Shown: in pieces, positions 17,023 to 29,355 of the stretch
Numbering within the stretch: the first letter of the stretch is position 1
How the letters are laid out: the number at the start of each line of letters is the position of its first letter
DNA from: an uncultured Pelagibacteraceae bacterium
Lineage (GTDB): Bacteria > Pseudomonadota > Alphaproteobacteria > Pelagibacterales > Pelagibacteraceae
Reading direction: 5' to 3'
Assembly (NCBI GenBank): GCA_902517535.1
Contig: CABYCK010000004.1
Span: 1-64,000 of the forward strand
Length of the DNA stretch: 64,000 nt
Made by a program: the position numbers and the translations under genes
Notes under the pieces: generated by a model
Told to the model about the DNA's origin: nothing
What the model saw: only the letters and a program-made list of their open reading frames with translations
Database searches by the model: none

Positions 17023-19671
17023 TTCAGCTTGAGCGGCAGCTAATCTTGCAACAGGAACTCTGAACGGTGAACAAGAAACATAATGTAAACCTGTTCTAGA
17101 ACAAAACTCAATACTCTTTGGGTCTCCACCATGTTCACCACAAATTCCTAGCTTAAGTTTTTTATTAACTTTTCTTCCCCTGGAAGAAGCTAGTTCAACA
17201 AGCTCACCTACTCCACTTTGATCGATGCTCACAAATGGATCAACTTCAAAAATTTTATTATCGATATAATCATTTAAAAATTTACCCGAGTCATCACGAC
17301 TAATACCTAAGGTAGTTTGTGTTAAATCATTTGTTCCAAAACTAAAGAAATCTGCATGTTTTGAAATTGATTTAGCTTGTAAAGCTGCTCTTGGTAACTC
17401 AATCATTGTTCCAACTATATAATCTAATTTGGTTTTATTTTTTAATTCAATTTTTTTAGCTATTTTTTTTACTAAAGCTCTTAAAATTTTTAATTCTGTA
17501 TCTGTTGAAACTAATGGTATCATTATTTCAACAAACGCTGCTTTTGTTTTTTCTTTTTTTAGCTCAATTAATGCTTCAAAAATAGCTTCGCATTGCATCT
17601 CGTAAATTTCCGGAAATGAGATTCCTAATCTACAACCTCTATGCCCCAACATTGGATTCTCTTCATGAAGTTCTGAAATTCTATCTTTAATTTCTTTTGA
17701 TGATAAATTTAAAGATCGAGCAACTTCCTCTATGTCTTTTTCCGCTTTGGGTAAAAATTCATGTAGTGGTGGGTCAAGCAATCTTACTGTAACAGGTAAA
17801 CCAGACATTACTTTAAATATTTTTTTAAAATCATCTTTTTGATGAGGTAAAAGCTTCAACAATGCGTGATTTCTATCATCTATAGATTTAGATAAAATCA
17901 TTTGTCTTACTGATAAAATTCTTTCTTCATCAAAAAACATATGCTCTGTTCGACATAAACCTATTCCTTCAGCACCAAACTCTCTAGCGGTTTTGCTATC
18001 TACTTCAGTTTCAGCGTTAGTTCTTACTCTTAATTTTCTAAATTCATCAGCCCACTTCATAATTGTAGAAAAGTATCCCGATATCTCGGGTTGGACAGTT
18101 GGAACCAAACCTTTCATAACTTTTCCAGTTCCTCCATCTATAGTGATGGTGTCTCCAGCTTTTATAATTTCATTCCCTGCTTTAAATTGGTTTGTTTCAT
18201 AATCTATTGTGATTTCACTTGACCCAGATACGCAAGGCCTTCCCATGCCTCTAGCAACTACCGCAGCATGACTTGTCATTCCACCTCGTGCTGTTAAAAT
18301 ACCTTTTGCAGCATGCATACCGTGAATATCTTCAGGAGAAGTTTCTAATCTAACTAATATTGTGTCTTGCATCATGCTGTTCAATCTTTCGGCCTCATCT
18401 GCAGTAAAAACTACTTTTCCACTTGCGGCGCCGGGAGACGCTGGCAACCCTGAGGCTATAACTTCCTTGTTAACTTTTTCATCTAAAGTTGGATGTAATA
18501 ATGTATCTAAAGTGTTAGGATCTATTCTTAACAGAGCCTCTTTTTTTGATATTAATTTTTCATTTACCATATCGACTGCAATTTTAATTGCAGCTTTTGC
18601 AGTTCTCTTTCCTGATCTAGTTTGAAGCATCCACAGTTTGTTATTTTCAACAGTAAATTCGATATCTTGCATATCTTTATAATGTTTTTCTAATTTTAAA
18701 AAAACTTGAGCAAGTTGTTTGTAAACTTTTGGCATGACTTCTTCCATAGAAGGTTCTTTAACACCTGCTTTAATTTTTGCTTTTTTAGTAATATATTGAG
18801 GGGTTCTTGTTCCAGCCACAACATCTTCTCCTTGAGCGTTGATTAAAAATTCTCCAAAAAAGGCTTTTTCACCAGTCGAAGGATTTCTCGTAAAAGCAAC
18901 TCCCGTTGAACAATCTTTTCCCATATTTCCAAACACCATCGCTTGAACATTAACTGCTGTACCCCAATGATCAGGTATCTGATTTAATTTACGATATGTT
19001 TTTGCTCTTTGACTATTCCAAGATAAAAAAACTGCATTGATAGCTCCAAGTAATTGTAATTCAACTTCTTGAGGAAAATTAATTCTTTTTTCTTTTTTTA
19101 CCAATTCTTTAAAATTTTTAATTAAACCATCCCAGTCACCTTCATCTAGATCTGTATCTAATAGCACACCCTTTGTTAATTTATAATTATCAATCAATTC
19201 TTCGAATAAATGATTTTCTACTCCTAATACCACACTGCTATACATTTGAATGAATCTTCTATAACTATCTTTAGCAAACCTACCATTGTTTGTTTTTTCT
19301 TTAAGCGATTCAACTGTTTTGTCGTTTAAACCAAGATTCAGTATAGTGTCCATCATGCCTGGCATAGATATTCTTGCCCCAGATCTTACTGAAACTAATA
19401 GTGGATTCTTAAGGTCACCAAATTTTTTTTTGGTTTTCTTTTCGATTTTTTTTAATTCAAATTTAATATTGTTTATTATTTTTTTTGATAATTTTTTTTT
19501 ATTTTTGTAAAAGATATCACATACTGAAGTAGAAATTGTAAAGCCAGGGGGAACTGGTAAGCCTAATCTGCCCATTTCTCCAAGGTTAGTACCTTTTCCG
19601 CCTAAAATATTTTTTTTGTCCTTAAGTTTACTTGCGGACGTATCGTCAAAACTAAATATAATTTTTGTCAT
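17011..19671 (-). CDS. ppdK: Pyruvate, phosphate dikinase
   Basis: GGKGTNLGEMGRLGLPVPPGFTIST, catalytic His region GGMTSHAAVVARGMGRPCVSG, C-terminal GICGEHGGDPKSIEF. Confidence 0.96.
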   Translation of the reverse strand: MTKIIFSFDDTSASKLKDKKNILGGKGTNLGEMGRLGLPVPPGFTISTSVCDIFYKNKKKLSKKIINNIKFELKKIEKKTKKKFGDLKNPLLVSVRSGARISMPGMMDTILNLGLNDKTVESLKEKTNNGRFAKDSYRRFIQMYSSVVLGVENHLFEELIDNYKLTKGVLLDTDLDEGDWDGLIKNFKELVKKEKRINFPQEVELQLLGAINAVFLSWNSQRAKTYRKLNQIPDHWGTAVNVQAMVFGNMGKDCSTGVAFTRNPSTGEKAFFGEFLINAQGEDVVAGTRTPQYITKKAKIKAGVKEPSMEEVMPKVYKQLAQVFLKLEKHYKDMQDIEFTVENNKLWMLQTRSGKRTAKAAIKIAVDMVNEKLISKKEALLRIDPNTLDTLLHPTLDEKVNKEVIASGLPASPGAASGKVVFTADEAERLNSMMQDTILVRLETSPEDIHGMHAAKGILTARGGMTSHAAVVARGMGRPCVSGSSEITIDYETNQFKAGNEIIKAGDTITIDGGTGKVMKGLVPTVQPEISGYFSTIMKWADEFRKLRVRTNAETEVDSKTAREFGAEGIGLCRTEHMFFDEERILSVRQMILSKSIDDRNHALLKLLPHQKDDFKKIFKVMSGLPVTVRLLDPPLHEFLPKAEKDIEEVARSLNLSSKEIKDRISELHEENPMLGHRGCRLGISFPEIYEMQCEAIFEALIELKKEKTKAAFVEIMIPLVSTDTELKILRALVKKIAKKIELKNKTKLDYIVGTMIELPRAALQAKSISKHADFFSFGTNDLTQTTLGISRDDSGKFLNDYIDNKIFEVDPFVSIDQSGVGELVELASSRGRKVNKKLKLGICGEHGGDPKSIEFCSRTGLHYVSCSPFRVPVARLAAAQAELRR

Positions 19672-21725
19672 TCTAGACCTTCTAATTTTGAAAAATTTAT
19701 AAAGTTATTAAATGTATTACAAAACATTTTTAATAACTCTAATCTATTATTCTTAATATCCTGATTCTCATCATTTACAACCACATTGTCAAAAAAATTA
19801 TCTGTAGATTGTTTTGTTTCTGACAATTTTATTAACAAATTTTCATAATCTTTATTATCCTCTTTAATTGTAAACGCTTTTCGAATTTCATTAATTTTTT
19901 TAAAAAGTATTTTTTCCTCTTCCGTTCTGAATAGTACGGCATCAGGTCTACCCATAATTGATTTTTCAACTTTTTCGGTTATATTTGAAGCTCTCTTATA
20001 AGAACTTATAGCATTTATACCTACGTCTTTTTTAATATATTTGTTCATTAAAATATTTTTTTTATAGAGATCTAAAAAATTATCACCGCTATGGGAACTA
20101 ATGGATGCTTCAATTATATCGATTTTAATATTTTTAAGTTTTAAAATATTTCTCATCCTTTCTTTTAAAAATTCTAAAACTTCAAACTCAGTTTTGTCAT
20201 TTTTTATTTTAACTCCTTGATCTTCATAAAGTTTAATCGCATAACTTATAAGATCTCTCAATTTAATTGATAATTTGTTCTCGATAATAATTCTTAATAT
20301 ACCTATTGCAGCTCTTCTTAGGGCGAAAGGATCTTTAGAGCTAGTTGGTTTTTCGTTTATAATAAAGAATCCAACCAAAGTATCTAGCTTGTCTACAATA
20401 GAAATAGAATAACTAAATGGTTTCTTAGGAAGTTCCGAGGTTAAACCTGTTGGAAGATAATGTTCGCTTACAGAATTTGCAACATCTTCTTCAAAGCCTT
20501 GAGACAAAGCAAAATACTTCCCCATTATTCCTTGTAACTCTGGATACTCACCCACTAAATCAGAGCACAAATCAGATTTTGAAATTGATGCAGCCACTTG
20601 AATTTTCTCCTTATTAATATTTAATTCATCAGAGAGTAAACTTGCTAAATTTCTTACTCTCTGAGTCTTGTCATATATAGATCCAATTTTTTCATAAAAA
20701 ATAATCTTTTTAAGATTGCCTATTTGTTTTATCAGATTTTTTGATCTATCTTTTTCCCAAAAGAATTTGGCGTCAGACAGCCTTGCATTAACTACTCTTC
20801 TATTTCCCTCTGATATTAATTTTTTTTCATCTCTTTTATTTGCTACAACAAAAAAGTAATTTGTTAACCTATCTCGATTATCAAATATTGGAAAATATCT
20901 TTGATGTTTTTCTAAGGTAGAAATGATGATTTCTTTTGGAATATTTAAGAATGATTTGTCAAAATCGACTAATAATACATTTGGATCTTCCACTATATTA
21001 ATTACTTCATCCAAAAGATTTTGGTTGTAGATTTGTTTAAAGTTTTTAGATTTTGAAATTGACTGAAATTTACTTAAAACAATTTTTTTTCTCTCATTTT
21101 GATCTATTATAATTTTATATTCTTCGAGAAACGATATATATTCTCTAAAACTTTTAATTTGTTTTGATTTGGTAATTAGATCTTGTTCAACAGTTGCTTT
21201 ATCTGTTGACTCTAAATGATGGTATTTAAAAACTAATTTTTTCTTATTATATATAGCTAATATTGATCTAAGAGGTCTTCCCCACAATAGACTATTAACC
21301 GACCACTTCATGGACTTTTTCCAAGTTATTGCAGATATCAATTTAGGTAAGTTATTTGTTAGTAATTCCTCAATAAAAATATTTTTTTCGTTAGTTTTTA
21401 TAAAATAAAATTCTCCTTTTTTTGTATTCTTTTTAAAAATATTTTTCACATTTTCATTATGTGATCTTGCAAAGCTTTCTAATACATTCTCTGCAACTTG
21501 GATTTTAGGACCTTTAATTTCTTTAGATGGAATTTTAATTTTTTCAGGAAGATCTTTAAAAAAGATGACTAATCTTGTTGGGTTAGAAAATTCAACACAT
21601 TTCTTATATTTAATTTCTTTTTCTTGAAAAAAATTTTCAAGCTCTTGTTTAAGTTGATTTCTAGCACTTGTTTGGAGTTTGGGAGGTATTTCTTCACTAT
21701 AAAGTTCAACCAAAAATTCAGGCAT
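19668..21725 (-). CDS. glyS: Glycyl-tRNA synthetase beta subunit
   Basis: LVELYSEEIPPKLQ; DPFALRRAAIGILRIIIE; adjacent to glyQ. Confidence 0.95.
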   Translation of the reverse strand: MPEFLVELYSEEIPPKLQTSARNQLKQELENFFQEKEIKYKKCVEFSNPTRLVIFFKDLPEKIKIPSKEIKGPKIQVAENVLESFARSHNENVKNIFKKNTKKGEFYFIKTNEKNIFIEELLTNNLPKLISAITWKKSMKWSVNSLLWGRPLRSILAIYNKKKLVFKYHHLESTDKATVEQDLITKSKQIKSFREYISFLEEYKIIIDQNERKKIVLSKFQSISKSKNFKQIYNQNLLDEVINIVEDPNVLLVDFDKSFLNIPKEIIISTLEKHQRYFPIFDNRDRLTNYFFVVANKRDEKKLISEGNRRVVNARLSDAKFFWEKDRSKNLIKQIGNLKKIIFYEKIGSIYDKTQRVRNLASLLSDELNINKEKIQVAASISKSDLCSDLVGEYPELQGIMGKYFALSQGFEEDVANSVSEHYLPTGLTSELPKKPFSYSISIVDKLDTLVGFFIINEKPTSSKDPFALRRAAIGILRIIIENKLSIKLRDLISYAIKLYEDQGVKIKNDKTEFEVLEFLKERMRNILKLKNIKIDIIEASISSHSGDNFLDLYKKNILMNKYIKKDVGINAISSYKRASNITEKVEKSIMGRPDAVLFRTEEEKILFKKINEIRKAFTIKEDNKDYENLLIKLSETKQSTDNFFDNVVVNDENQDIKNNRLELLKMFCNTFNNFINFSKLEGLE

Positions 21726-21731
21726 AATTTT

Positions 21732-22604
21732 TTAATTTTGACTATTCAACCAAAGAGAACCACACCCTTTGGCTAGCTCCCTAATTCTATTTATATAACT
21801 TGTTCTTTCTGCTACTCCTATAACTCCCCTAGAATCAAGTAAATTAAATATATGACTCGCTTTTAAGCATTGGTCATAAGCTGGTAATGAAAGTTTTTTG
21901 TCTAATAAGGACTTACATTCGGACTCTGTTGTCTCAAAATTTTTTAATAAAGTATCGGTGTTAGCGAATTCAAAATTGTATGCAGAAAATTCTTTTTCTG
22001 ATTGGAAAAATACGTCTTTATATTTTATGCCATCGTTATTCCAATCCAGATCAAAAATATTTTTTTTCCCTTGAACAAACATACACAATCTTTCAAGACC
22101 ATAAGTTATCTCAACTGGAACAGGTTTGCATTCCAAACCTGTCATCTGCTGAAAATATGTAAATTGTGTAATTTCCATTCCATCACACCAGACTTCCCAG
22201 CCTAAACCAGCTGCTCCAAGAGTCGGACTTTCCCAATCGTCTTCTATAAAACGAATGTCGTGATTTTTAACATCAATACCAATTGTTGCTAAACTTCTTA
22301 AATAAACTTTTTTTATATCATTCGGAGATGGTTTGATTATTACTTGATACTGATAATAATGTTGTAAACGATTTGGATTTTCTCCATATCTACCATCAGT
22401 TGGTCTTCTTGAGGGTTGTACATAGGCAGCTTTCCATGGCTTAGAACCCAAAGATCTCAAGGTAGTAGCCGGGTGAAAAGTTCCAGCCCCAACTTCTAAA
22501 TCGTAAGGTTGTAGTAAAATGCAACCATATCGTCCCCAAAATTTTTGCAGATTCATTATTATATCTTGGAACGATAAAAATTTTAATTTTTTTTTCTTTG
22601 GCAT
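21732..22604 (-). CDS. glyQ: Glycyl-tRNA synthetase alpha subunit
   Basis: [44 protein letters not shown]. Confidence 0.97.
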   Translation of the reverse strand: MPKKKKLKFLSFQDIIMNLQKFWGRYGCILLQPYDLEVGAGTFHPATTLRSLGSKPWKAAYVQPSRRPTDGRYGENPNRLQHYYQYQVIIKPSPNDIKKVYLRSLATIGIDVKNHDIRFIEDDWESPTLGAAGLGWEVWCDGMEITQFTYFQQMTGLECKPVPVEITYGLERLCMFVQGKKNIFDLDWNNDGIKYKDVFFQSEKEFSAYNFEFANTDTLLKNFETTESECKSLLDKKLSLPAYDQCLKASHIFNLLDSRGVIGVAERTSYINRIRELAKGCGSLWLNSQN

Positions 22605-23417
22605 TTATAAACCAAATTTTTGCCACATCGATTTTTCTTCTAAAGCACTAATTATTTTATCAACAGGATCAGATATTGAAGATGATAGTTTTTTTGCCAA
22701 AAACCCTTTTGGTTTTTCAAAATTTTTAATTACAACTTTTTCTCCAAATTTTTCTTTTAAAACTTGATCTGCATTTCCAATTCCATCGATTAAACCAAGC
22801 TTTAAAGCAGTTTTGCCAGTCCAAAATTCACCAGTAAAAATATTATTTTTTTCTGGATCTTTTAGTTTTGAGCCTCTGCTGTTTTCTACAACTTTTATAA
22901 AATCTGAATGAAGTTCTAATTGAATATCTTTTAATCTTTTTACATCCTCTTCTTTTTCGTCGACAAAAGGATCAAGGGTGCTTTTGTTCTTACCTGCTGT
23001 ATAAACTCTTCTCTGTACACCAATCTTTTGTATCAAATCTTTAAAACCAAAAGATGCAGAAATAACTCCTATTGAACCTATTATTGAGCTAGAATTAGCG
23101 AAAATTTCATCTCCCGCACAAGCAATAAAATATCCTCCTGAAGCTGCAACATCCTCAGCAAAAATTATAACTCTTACTTTTTTAATTTTTGCAAGTTCTC
23201 TAATATAACTATAAATCAAATGAGACTGGACTGGTGAACCACCAGGTGAATTTATTGAAATTGCTACGTGAGAAATTTTTTTTACCGAAAACGCCTTCTT
23301 TAATATATTCCTCTGATTGGCTAATTCCATTCCTTGTTTGAATCTTCCGGCTGAACCTATTATCCCTGTTAATCTAACATGTGGTACTACAGTCTTTTTT
23401 TTAAATATTGAAAACAT
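22605..23417 (-). CDS. Signal peptide peptidase SppA-like, S49 protease
   Basis: VAISINSPGGSPVQSHLIYSYIREL and EDVAASGGYFIACAGDEIFANSSSIIGSIGV. Confidence 0.9.
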   Translation of the reverse strand: MFSIFKKKTVVPHVRLTGIIGSAGRFKQGMELANQRNILKKAFSVKKISHVAISINSPGGSPVQSHLIYSYIRELAKIKKVRVIIFAEDVAASGGYFIACAGDEIFANSSSIIGSIGVISASFGFKDLIQKIGVQRRVYTAGKNKSTLDPFVDEKEEDVKRLKDIQLELHSDFIKVVENSRGSKLKDPEKNNIFTGEFWTGKTALKLGLIDGIGNADQVLKEKFGEKVVIKNFEKPKGFLAKKLSSSISDPVDKIISALEEKSMWQKFGL

Positions 23418-23566
23418 ATTTTAATGATCGATTAATACACTTATAACAGTAATAAACTAAATTTTAATATTTTTCTTACGCTACTTCTAGTTGAATTGTG
23501 GGTGCGTCATAACGGAATAAATTAAAAATATATTATTAAGCAAATCAAATATAAACTTTCTTTCAT

Positions 23567-24580
23567 ATGGGATCGGTAATACCTCTAAAAAAATCTGCAA
23601 GTTCTGCCTACTTGGAGCTTAAAAACTTACTTGGTAAAAAACTTAATAAAGTAGAAAAAGCAATAGAATCAAAATTAAAAAGTGACGTTAATCTTATACA
23701 AAAGATGAGCGACCACCATCTTAAATCTGGAGGAAAAAGACTCAGGTCTTTGCTAACGCTTGGGTCTGCAAAATTATCTGGCTATGTTTTAGGTGAGAGA
23801 GATATAAATTTAGCTGCATGCGTTGAATTAATTCATTCTGCTACTTTGTTACATGATGATGTTATAGATGAAAGCGCTTTAAGAAGGGGTGTAAAAACTA
23901 CAAATTCTATTTGGGGGAATCAGTCATCTATTTTAGTTGGTGATTATCTTTTAAGTAGATGTTTTGAAATAATGGTTGAAGATGGGGATTTGGAAATTTT
24001 AAAATTATTATCATCTACCTCTGCTAAAATAGCTCAAGGAGAAGTCCTTCAATTGCAACACAAAGGTGAAGCAGATTTATTAGAAGATACTTATATTGAT
24101 ATTATAAATCTTAAAACTGCCTCTCTTTTTTCAGCAGCAACAAAGACAGGAGCGTGTATTGCGGGAAGTAATGAAAAAGAAAAGAAAGCTTTAGAGTCTT
24201 ATGGAAAAAATTTAGGACTTGCCTTTCAAATCGCAGATGATGCTTTAGATTATTATGGAAAAGATAAATTTTTTGGTAAAGAAATAGGAAAAGATTTTTT
24301 TGAAGGTAAGGTAACACTGCCACTTATCATTGTATTTCAAAAAGGAAATGATGAAGAAAGAAGTTTCTTAATTGAAATAATGCAAAAAGAAAAAAGGCAT
24401 GAAGATGATTTTAGCGAAACACTTTCTTTAATTTTTAAATATAAAGCAATAGAAGCAAGCATGAAAAGGGCTGAATATTTTGTAAATGTTTCTTACGACT
24501 CATTAGGAATATTTCCTGATAGTGAAGACAAAACTATTTTGCAGAATTTAACTAGTTTTAGTTTAAACAGGTCCTTTTAA
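23567..24580 (+). CDS. ispB: Polyprenyl diphosphate synthase (octaprenyl type)
   Basis: LLHDDVIDESALRRG and FQIADDALDYYGKDKFFGKEIGKDFFEGKVTLPLI. Confidence 0.88.
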   Translation: MGSVIPLKKSASSAYLELKNLLGKKLNKVEKAIESKLKSDVNLIQKMSDHHLKSGGKRLRSLLTLGSAKLSGYVLGERDINLAACVELIHSATLLHDDVIDESALRRGVKTTNSIWGNQSSILVGDYLLSRCFEIMVEDGDLEILKLLSSTSAKIAQGEVLQLQHKGEADLLEDTYIDIINLKTASLFSAATKTGACIAGSNEKEKKALESYGKNLGLAFQIADDALDYYGKDKFFGKEIGKDFFEGKVTLPLIIVFQKGNDEERSFLIEIMQKEKRHEDDFSETLSLIFKYKAIEASMKRAEYFVNVSYDSLGIFPDSEDKTILQNLTSFSLNRSF

Positions 24581-25209
24581 GGATATAACAATTTCTTTTT
24601 CCAGCTTTTGTTTTCCTTCACGTAAAGCAACCGTTCGTGTATACGTCCTTCTCCGTCTAACCAAAATTCTATTTCTTTTGGTATAATTCGCCAGCCAGAC
24701 CAATGTGGAGGTCTTGGTATTGAGTCTTGTTCTTTATATTTTTTTTCAAATTCTTTTATCTTCTTCAAGAAAATTTCTCTTTGTTCTAACTGCTTTGACT
24801 GGTTAGATGCCCAAGCTCCTATTTTATTTTTGTATGGTCTAGAATTATAATATTCATCTGCTTCACTAGCGGTAACTTCTTCGACAGTCCCAAGAACTCT
24901 TACTTGCCGCCTCAAACTTTTCCAGTGAAAGCACATTGAAGATTTTAAATTATTTTTTAATTCCTCTCCCTTTTTGCTATTAAAATTAGTGTAAAAAACA
25001 AATCCTTTGTCACTTAATCCTTTCAATAAAACCATTCTGACGTTTGGTTGGTTTTTTTTGTCTGCTGTGGCCACGGCAACAGCATTAGGATCATTTATTT
25101 CGCTTTTCTCGGCCTCGGAAAACCAATTTTTAAACAAATCGATAGGGTTATCCAGATCTCCAAAGCACCTGTCTAATCCGAGTGAATTTTTGCCATTATT
25201 TTGATTCAT
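24577..25209 (-). CDS. pdxH: Pyridoxamine 5'-phosphate oxidase
   Basis: NVRMVLLKGLSDKGFVFYTNFNSKKGEEL; C-terminal EFWLDGEGRIHERLLY. Confidence 0.93.
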   Translation of the reverse strand: MNQNNGKNSLGLDRCFGDLDNPIDLFKNWFSEAEKSEINDPNAVAVATADKKNQPNVRMVLLKGLSDKGFVFYTNFNSKKGEELKNNLKSSMCFHWKSLRRQVRVLGTVEEVTASEADEYYNSRPYKNKIGAWASNQSKQLEQREIFLKKIKEFEKKYKEQDSIPRPPHWSGWRIIPKEIEFWLDGEGRIHERLLYVKENKSWKKKLLYP

Positions 25210-25243
25210 AATTTCTTTAAAATAATTTATACATTAAATATCT

Positions 25244-26326
25244 ATGTCTTTTAATACTTTTGGAAAAATATTTAGATTTACTACATGGGGAGAGTCTCAC
25301 GGGCCTGCTATTGGCTGTGTAATTGATGGTTGCCCTCCAAATATACCAATATCAGAAAAAGACATCCAAAAAGATATGGATAGGCGTAGGCCAGGACAAT
25401 CTAAATTCACAACTCAAAGAAAAGAATCTGACAAAGTATTAATCTTATCCGGAGTGTTTGAGGGTAAAACAACTGGAACCCCGATTTCTATTTTAATCAA
25501 TAATGAAGACAAAAAATCTAGAGATTATGAGTCTATAAAAAATAAGTTTAGACCTGGTCATGCAGATTATACATATTTTAAAAAATATGGAATAAGAGAT
25601 TTTAAAGGTGGTGGTAGACAGTCTGCCAGAGAGACTGCGTGTAGAGTAGCTGCTGGAGCTGTAGCTAAAATTGTATTAAATAAAATTGTTGGTTCAAAAT
25701 TTAAGATTATCGGTGCGGTAACTCAATTAGGTTTAATGTCGTGTGACAAACAAAATTGGAAGGACTCTGAAATAAGAAAAAATCCATTTTTTTGTCCAGA
25801 TAAAAAGTCAGTTAAGCTTTGGGAAAAATATCTTTTAGCAGTAAGAAAAGCTGGATCTTCTTGCGGTGCTATAATTGAATTAAGAGCTTCTGGTATTCCA
25901 GTAGGTTTGGGTGCACCTATATACTCCAAGCTAGACACTGACATTGCAGCTGCCCTTATGAGTATAAATGCAGTTAAGGGTGTTAATATAGGTTCAGGTA
26001 TGAATGCAGCTTTTTTAAGTGGAGAGGAAAACTCAGACGAGATAGAAAAAAAATCAGGAAAAGTAAAATTTAAAACAAATCATGCGGGAGGAATACTAGG
26101 AGGAATTTCTTCTGGACAAAACATTGTAGCGTCTTTTGCAGTCAAACCAACTTCTTCTATTTTAACAAGTCGTGTAACAATAGACAAAAAGGGTAAAAAT
26201 ACAAAAATTTCAGTTAAAGGGAGACACGATCCTTGTGTAGGAATTAGAGCAGTTCCTATTGGAGAAGCGATGATAAGTTGTGTATTGCTTGATCATTTAT
26301 TAATGCATCGAGCTCAATGCGGTTAA
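25244..26326 (+). CDS. aroC: Chorismate synthase
   Basis: [62 protein letters not shown]. Confidence 0.97.
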   Translation: MSFNTFGKIFRFTTWGESHGPAIGCVIDGCPPNIPISEKDIQKDMDRRRPGQSKFTTQRKESDKVLILSGVFEGKTTGTPISILINNEDKKSRDYESIKNKFRPGHADYTYFKKYGIRDFKGGGRQSARETACRVAAGAVAKIVLNKIVGSKFKIIGAVTQLGLMSCDKQNWKDSEIRKNPFFCPDKKSVKLWEKYLLAVRKAGSSCGAIIELRASGIPVGLGAPIYSKLDTDIAAALMSINAVKGVNIGSGMNAAFLSGEENSDEIEKKSGKVKFKTNHAGGILGGISSGQNIVASFAVKPTSSILTSRVTIDKKGKNTKISVKGRHDPCVGIRAVPIGEAMISCVLLDHLLMHRAQCG

Positions 26327-28242
26327 TTAGAAAATTTATTTTTATTTTTAGCAAAAATTATATTTGAATTTAACGTCTCTTCTACTTTGTTAGCGATAGA
26401 TAAAAAATCTAATCCTGCTTTTTCATACATTTTTTCTGGGGTATCTTGATCTATAAATAAATCAGGCAAAAACATTGATCTAAATTTTAAACCTCTGTCG
26501 AATACACCTCTATCAGATAAAAATTGCATAACATGAGAGCCAAAACCTCCGATAGAACCTTCTTCTATAGAAATTAATGCATCGTGATTATTTGCTGTTT
26601 CCATTATTAATTTTTCATCAAGAGGTTTAGCAAACCTAGCGTCAATTATAGATATGTCTATACCTTTCTTATATAATATTTCTGAAGCTTTAATGCATTG
26701 TTCTAATCTAGTTCCAAAATTTATTATTGCCACTTTTTTTCCCTCTTTAATAACTCTACCTTTTCCTATCTCTAAAACATCTTTGATTGAAGGTAATTCT
26801 ACGCCAACTCCGTTTCCTCTAGGATATCTAAAAGCTGATGGGCGATCGTTAATATGCACTGAAGTATTTATCATCTTTACTAATTCAGACTCGTCACTCG
26901 CAGCCATTACAACAAAATTCGGTAGGGTTGACAAATAAGTAATATCAAATGATCCAGCGTGAGTCGGCCCATCTGCCCCTACTAAACCTGCTCTATCAAT
27001 GGCAAATCTGACTGGTAAAGATTGAATTGCAACGTCATGAACCACTTGATCATAAGCCCTTTGAAGAAAAGTTGAGTAAATTGCTGCATAAGGTTTATAA
27101 CCTTCAGTTGCTAGACCAGCAGCAAAAGTAACTGCATGTTGTTCAGCAATACCCACATCAAAAGTTCTATCTGGAAATTTTTTTTCAAAAAGATTAATTC
27201 CAGTTCCAGAAGGCATAGCTCCAGTTATTCCTATAATTTTTGTATCTTGTTCTGCATGTTTAATCAAAGTATCTGCAAAAACCTTGGTATACGAAGGTGC
27301 ATTAGATTGAGACTTTGTTTGTTCACCAGTGGCAATATTAAATTTTGAAACTCCATGATATTTATCACCTGAGTCCTCTGCAGGTTTGTAACCCTTGCCT
27401 TTTTGTGTTCTAGTATGTATTAATATTGGCCCTTGATGGGTAGAATTCTTAACATTTTCAAAAATTTGAACCAAATTATCAACGTCATGTCCGTCTACTG
27501 GTCCAATGTAATAAAATCCCAATTCAGAAAATAAAGTTCCACCAGTTACCAGTCCTCTAAGTAAATCTTCTGCTTTTCCGGCTTTTTGACTAAATCTTTT
27601 TGAGAAAGCAGAAATAACCATTTTAACTGTTTCTCTAAAACTGAAATATAATTTTCCAGATAAAAGTTTCGCAAGATACTTACTCATTGCCCCAACAGGT
27701 TTGGCTATAGACATGTCATTATCATTTAAAACAACTATTAACTTTGATTTTAAAGCTCCAGCATTATTCATTGCCTCATAAGCCATGCCAGCACTCATTG
27801 CCCCATCTCCAATCACTGCAATCACATTATTATTGTTATTAGATAAATTTTTTGCAACAGCCATCCCTAAGGTAGCAGAAATTGAAGTCGAACTATGTGC
27901 AGCACCAAAAGGATCATATTCACTTTCAGATCTTTTTGTAAATCCTGATAATCCACCACCTTTTCTAAGAGTTTTAATTTTATCTCTTCTTCCAGTTATA
28001 ATTTTATGAGGATAGCATTGATGACTCACATCCCACACTAATTTATCTCTGGGAGTGTCAAAAACATAATGTAATGCAACAGTTAATTCTACTACTCCAA
28101 GCCCTGCTCCTAAATGTCCTCCAGTTTCTGAAACTACGTCTATTAGCTCATCTCTTAATTCGTCTGAAATTTGTTTTAATTGGTTTTTATTAAATTTTCT
28201 TAAATCAGAAGGAAAATTAATTTGTTTAATTAGTCTAGTCAT
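26323..28242 (-). CDS. dxs: 1-deoxy-D-xylulose-5-phosphate synthase
   Basis: [60 protein letters not shown]. Confidence 0.96.
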   Translation of the reverse strand: MTRLIKQINFPSDLRKFNKNQLKQISDELRDELIDVVSETGGHLGAGLGVVELTVALHYVFDTPRDKLVWDVSHQCYPHKIITGRRDKIKTLRKGGGLSGFTKRSESEYDPFGAAHSSTSISATLGMAVAKNLSNNNNNVIAVIGDGAMSAGMAYEAMNNAGALKSKLIVVLNDNDMSIAKPVGAMSKYLAKLLSGKLYFSFRETVKMVISAFSKRFSQKAGKAEDLLRGLVTGGTLFSELGFYYIGPVDGHDVDNLVQIFENVKNSTHQGPILIHTRTQKGKGYKPAEDSGDKYHGVSKFNIATGEQTKSQSNAPSYTKVFADTLIKHAEQDTKIIGITGAMPSGTGINLFEKKFPDRTFDVGIAEQHAVTFAAGLATEGYKPYAAIYSTFLQRAYDQVVHDVAIQSLPVRFAIDRAGLVGADGPTHAGSFDITYLSTLPNFVVMAASDESELVKMINTSVHINDRPSAFRYPRGNGVGVELPSIKDVLEIGKGRVIKEGKKVAIINFGTRLEQCIKASEILYKKGIDISIIDARFAKPLDEKLIMETANNHDALISIEEGSIGGFGSHVMQFLSDRGVFDRGLKFRSMFLPDLFIDQDTPEKMYEKAGLDFLSIANKVEETLNSNIIFAKNKNKFSN

Positions 28243-29117
28243 TAAAAATTTCTTTTCAAAATAAATTCTATAGTATCTGATAGATCTTTTGCTTTCTTTC
28301 CATGTTTTTTTAATTTAAGCAATATCTTTTTCTTTAAATTATTTGCATACTTATTTGCTTTTTCGTACCCCATAAGGGTTATTAAAGTAGATTTTCCTTT
28401 TTTGTCATCTTTTTTAATTGGTTTTCCAACAATCTTTTTCTGTCCTTTTATATCTAAAAAATCATCTGCTAATTGAAATAAAAATCCTACTTCCTCTCCT
28501 AGGTTTTTTAAAAACATTTTCTCTTTTTTGCTTCTATTTGCTAAAACTCCGATAGAAAAGAAACAAAAATTAAATAATTTACCTGTCTTTTTTTTTTGCA
28601 TTTCTATAATTTGTCTTAAACTTTTTTTCTTTTTTTCGAACTTTAAGTCTAATTCTTGTCCTCCAGCAATGCCTGTGTGACCAGAACAAAAAGCTAAAGA
28701 TTTAACTAATTCATTTTTAAATTTTGGATTAATTGAAAATTTTTTATCTGCAATTATTTCAAATGCTAAAGTTAGTAAAGAATTTCCTGCTAAAACAGCT
28801 GAAGCTTCTCCAAATTTTACATGGGTTGATGGTTTCCCTCTTCTAAACAGATCATTGTCCATGCAAGGAAGATCATCATGAATTAAAGAGTATGAATGAA
28901 TACATTCAACACTTGCGCAAATATTAATTAGTTTTTTTTGATTTAAATTAAATATTTTTCCTGCATCAAGGATTATTGTTGATCTTATTTTTTTTCCACC
29001 ACCAATTACTCCATATTTCATTGGTTCAGACAATAAAGATTTTCCTTGTTTTTTTAAATAACTTAATAAAAAACTGTCTATCTTTTTTGCATTTTTAATT
29101 AATTTATTTTTTATCAT
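28242..29117 (-). CDS. ispA: Geranylgeranyl/farnesyl diphosphate synthase
   Basis: [23 protein letters not shown] and [12 protein letters not shown]; adjacent to dxs and xseB. Confidence 0.88.
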   Translation of the reverse strand: MIKNKLIKNAKKIDSFLLSYLKKQGKSLLSEPMKYGVIGGGKKIRSTIILDAGKIFNLNQKKLINICASVECIHSYSLIHDDLPCMDNDLFRRGKPSTHVKFGEASAVLAGNSLLTLAFEIIADKKFSINPKFKNELVKSLAFCSGHTGIAGGQELDLKFEKKKKSLRQIIEMQKKKTGKLFNFCFFSIGVLANRSKKEKMFLKNLGEEVGFLFQLADDFLDIKGQKKIVGKPIKKDDKKGKSTLITLMGYEKANKYANNLKKKILLKLKKHGKKAKDLSDTIEFILKRNF

Positions 29118-29334
29118 TTTTCTTTATTTTCTTGTTAGATGATATTTCTTTTACTTTAGCTTTAAACAAAAAATTAATATGTTTATTTAACATTATTAAT
29201 CTTTGATATTCAGCGAGAGAACCACTTAAATCAACATCTTTACTTTCTAATTTATTTAAAATTTCGTTTATTTCGTCTCGTGCTTGTTTTAATGATTTAC
29301 TTTTGATGTCAGCTGGAATATTTTCATTTTTCAT
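29104..29334 (-). CDS. xseB: Exodeoxyribonuclease VII small subunit
   Basis: 76 aa with EINEILNKLESKDVDLSGSLAEYQRLIML; dxs-ispA-xseB order. Confidence 0.83.
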   Translation of the reverse strand: MKNENIPADIKSKSLKQARDEINEILNKLESKDVDLSGSLAEYQRLIMLNKHINFLFKAKVKEISSNKKIKKNDKK

Positions 29335-29355
29335 TAGTCTTATAATAATTACATT

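Noticed and set aside
23418-23566. Possible riboswitch or small RNA in the gap between the S49 protease and ispB genes
   Set aside because: I could not identify a recognised aptamer motif or convincing hairpin; it is a plain divergent promoter region as far as I can see.
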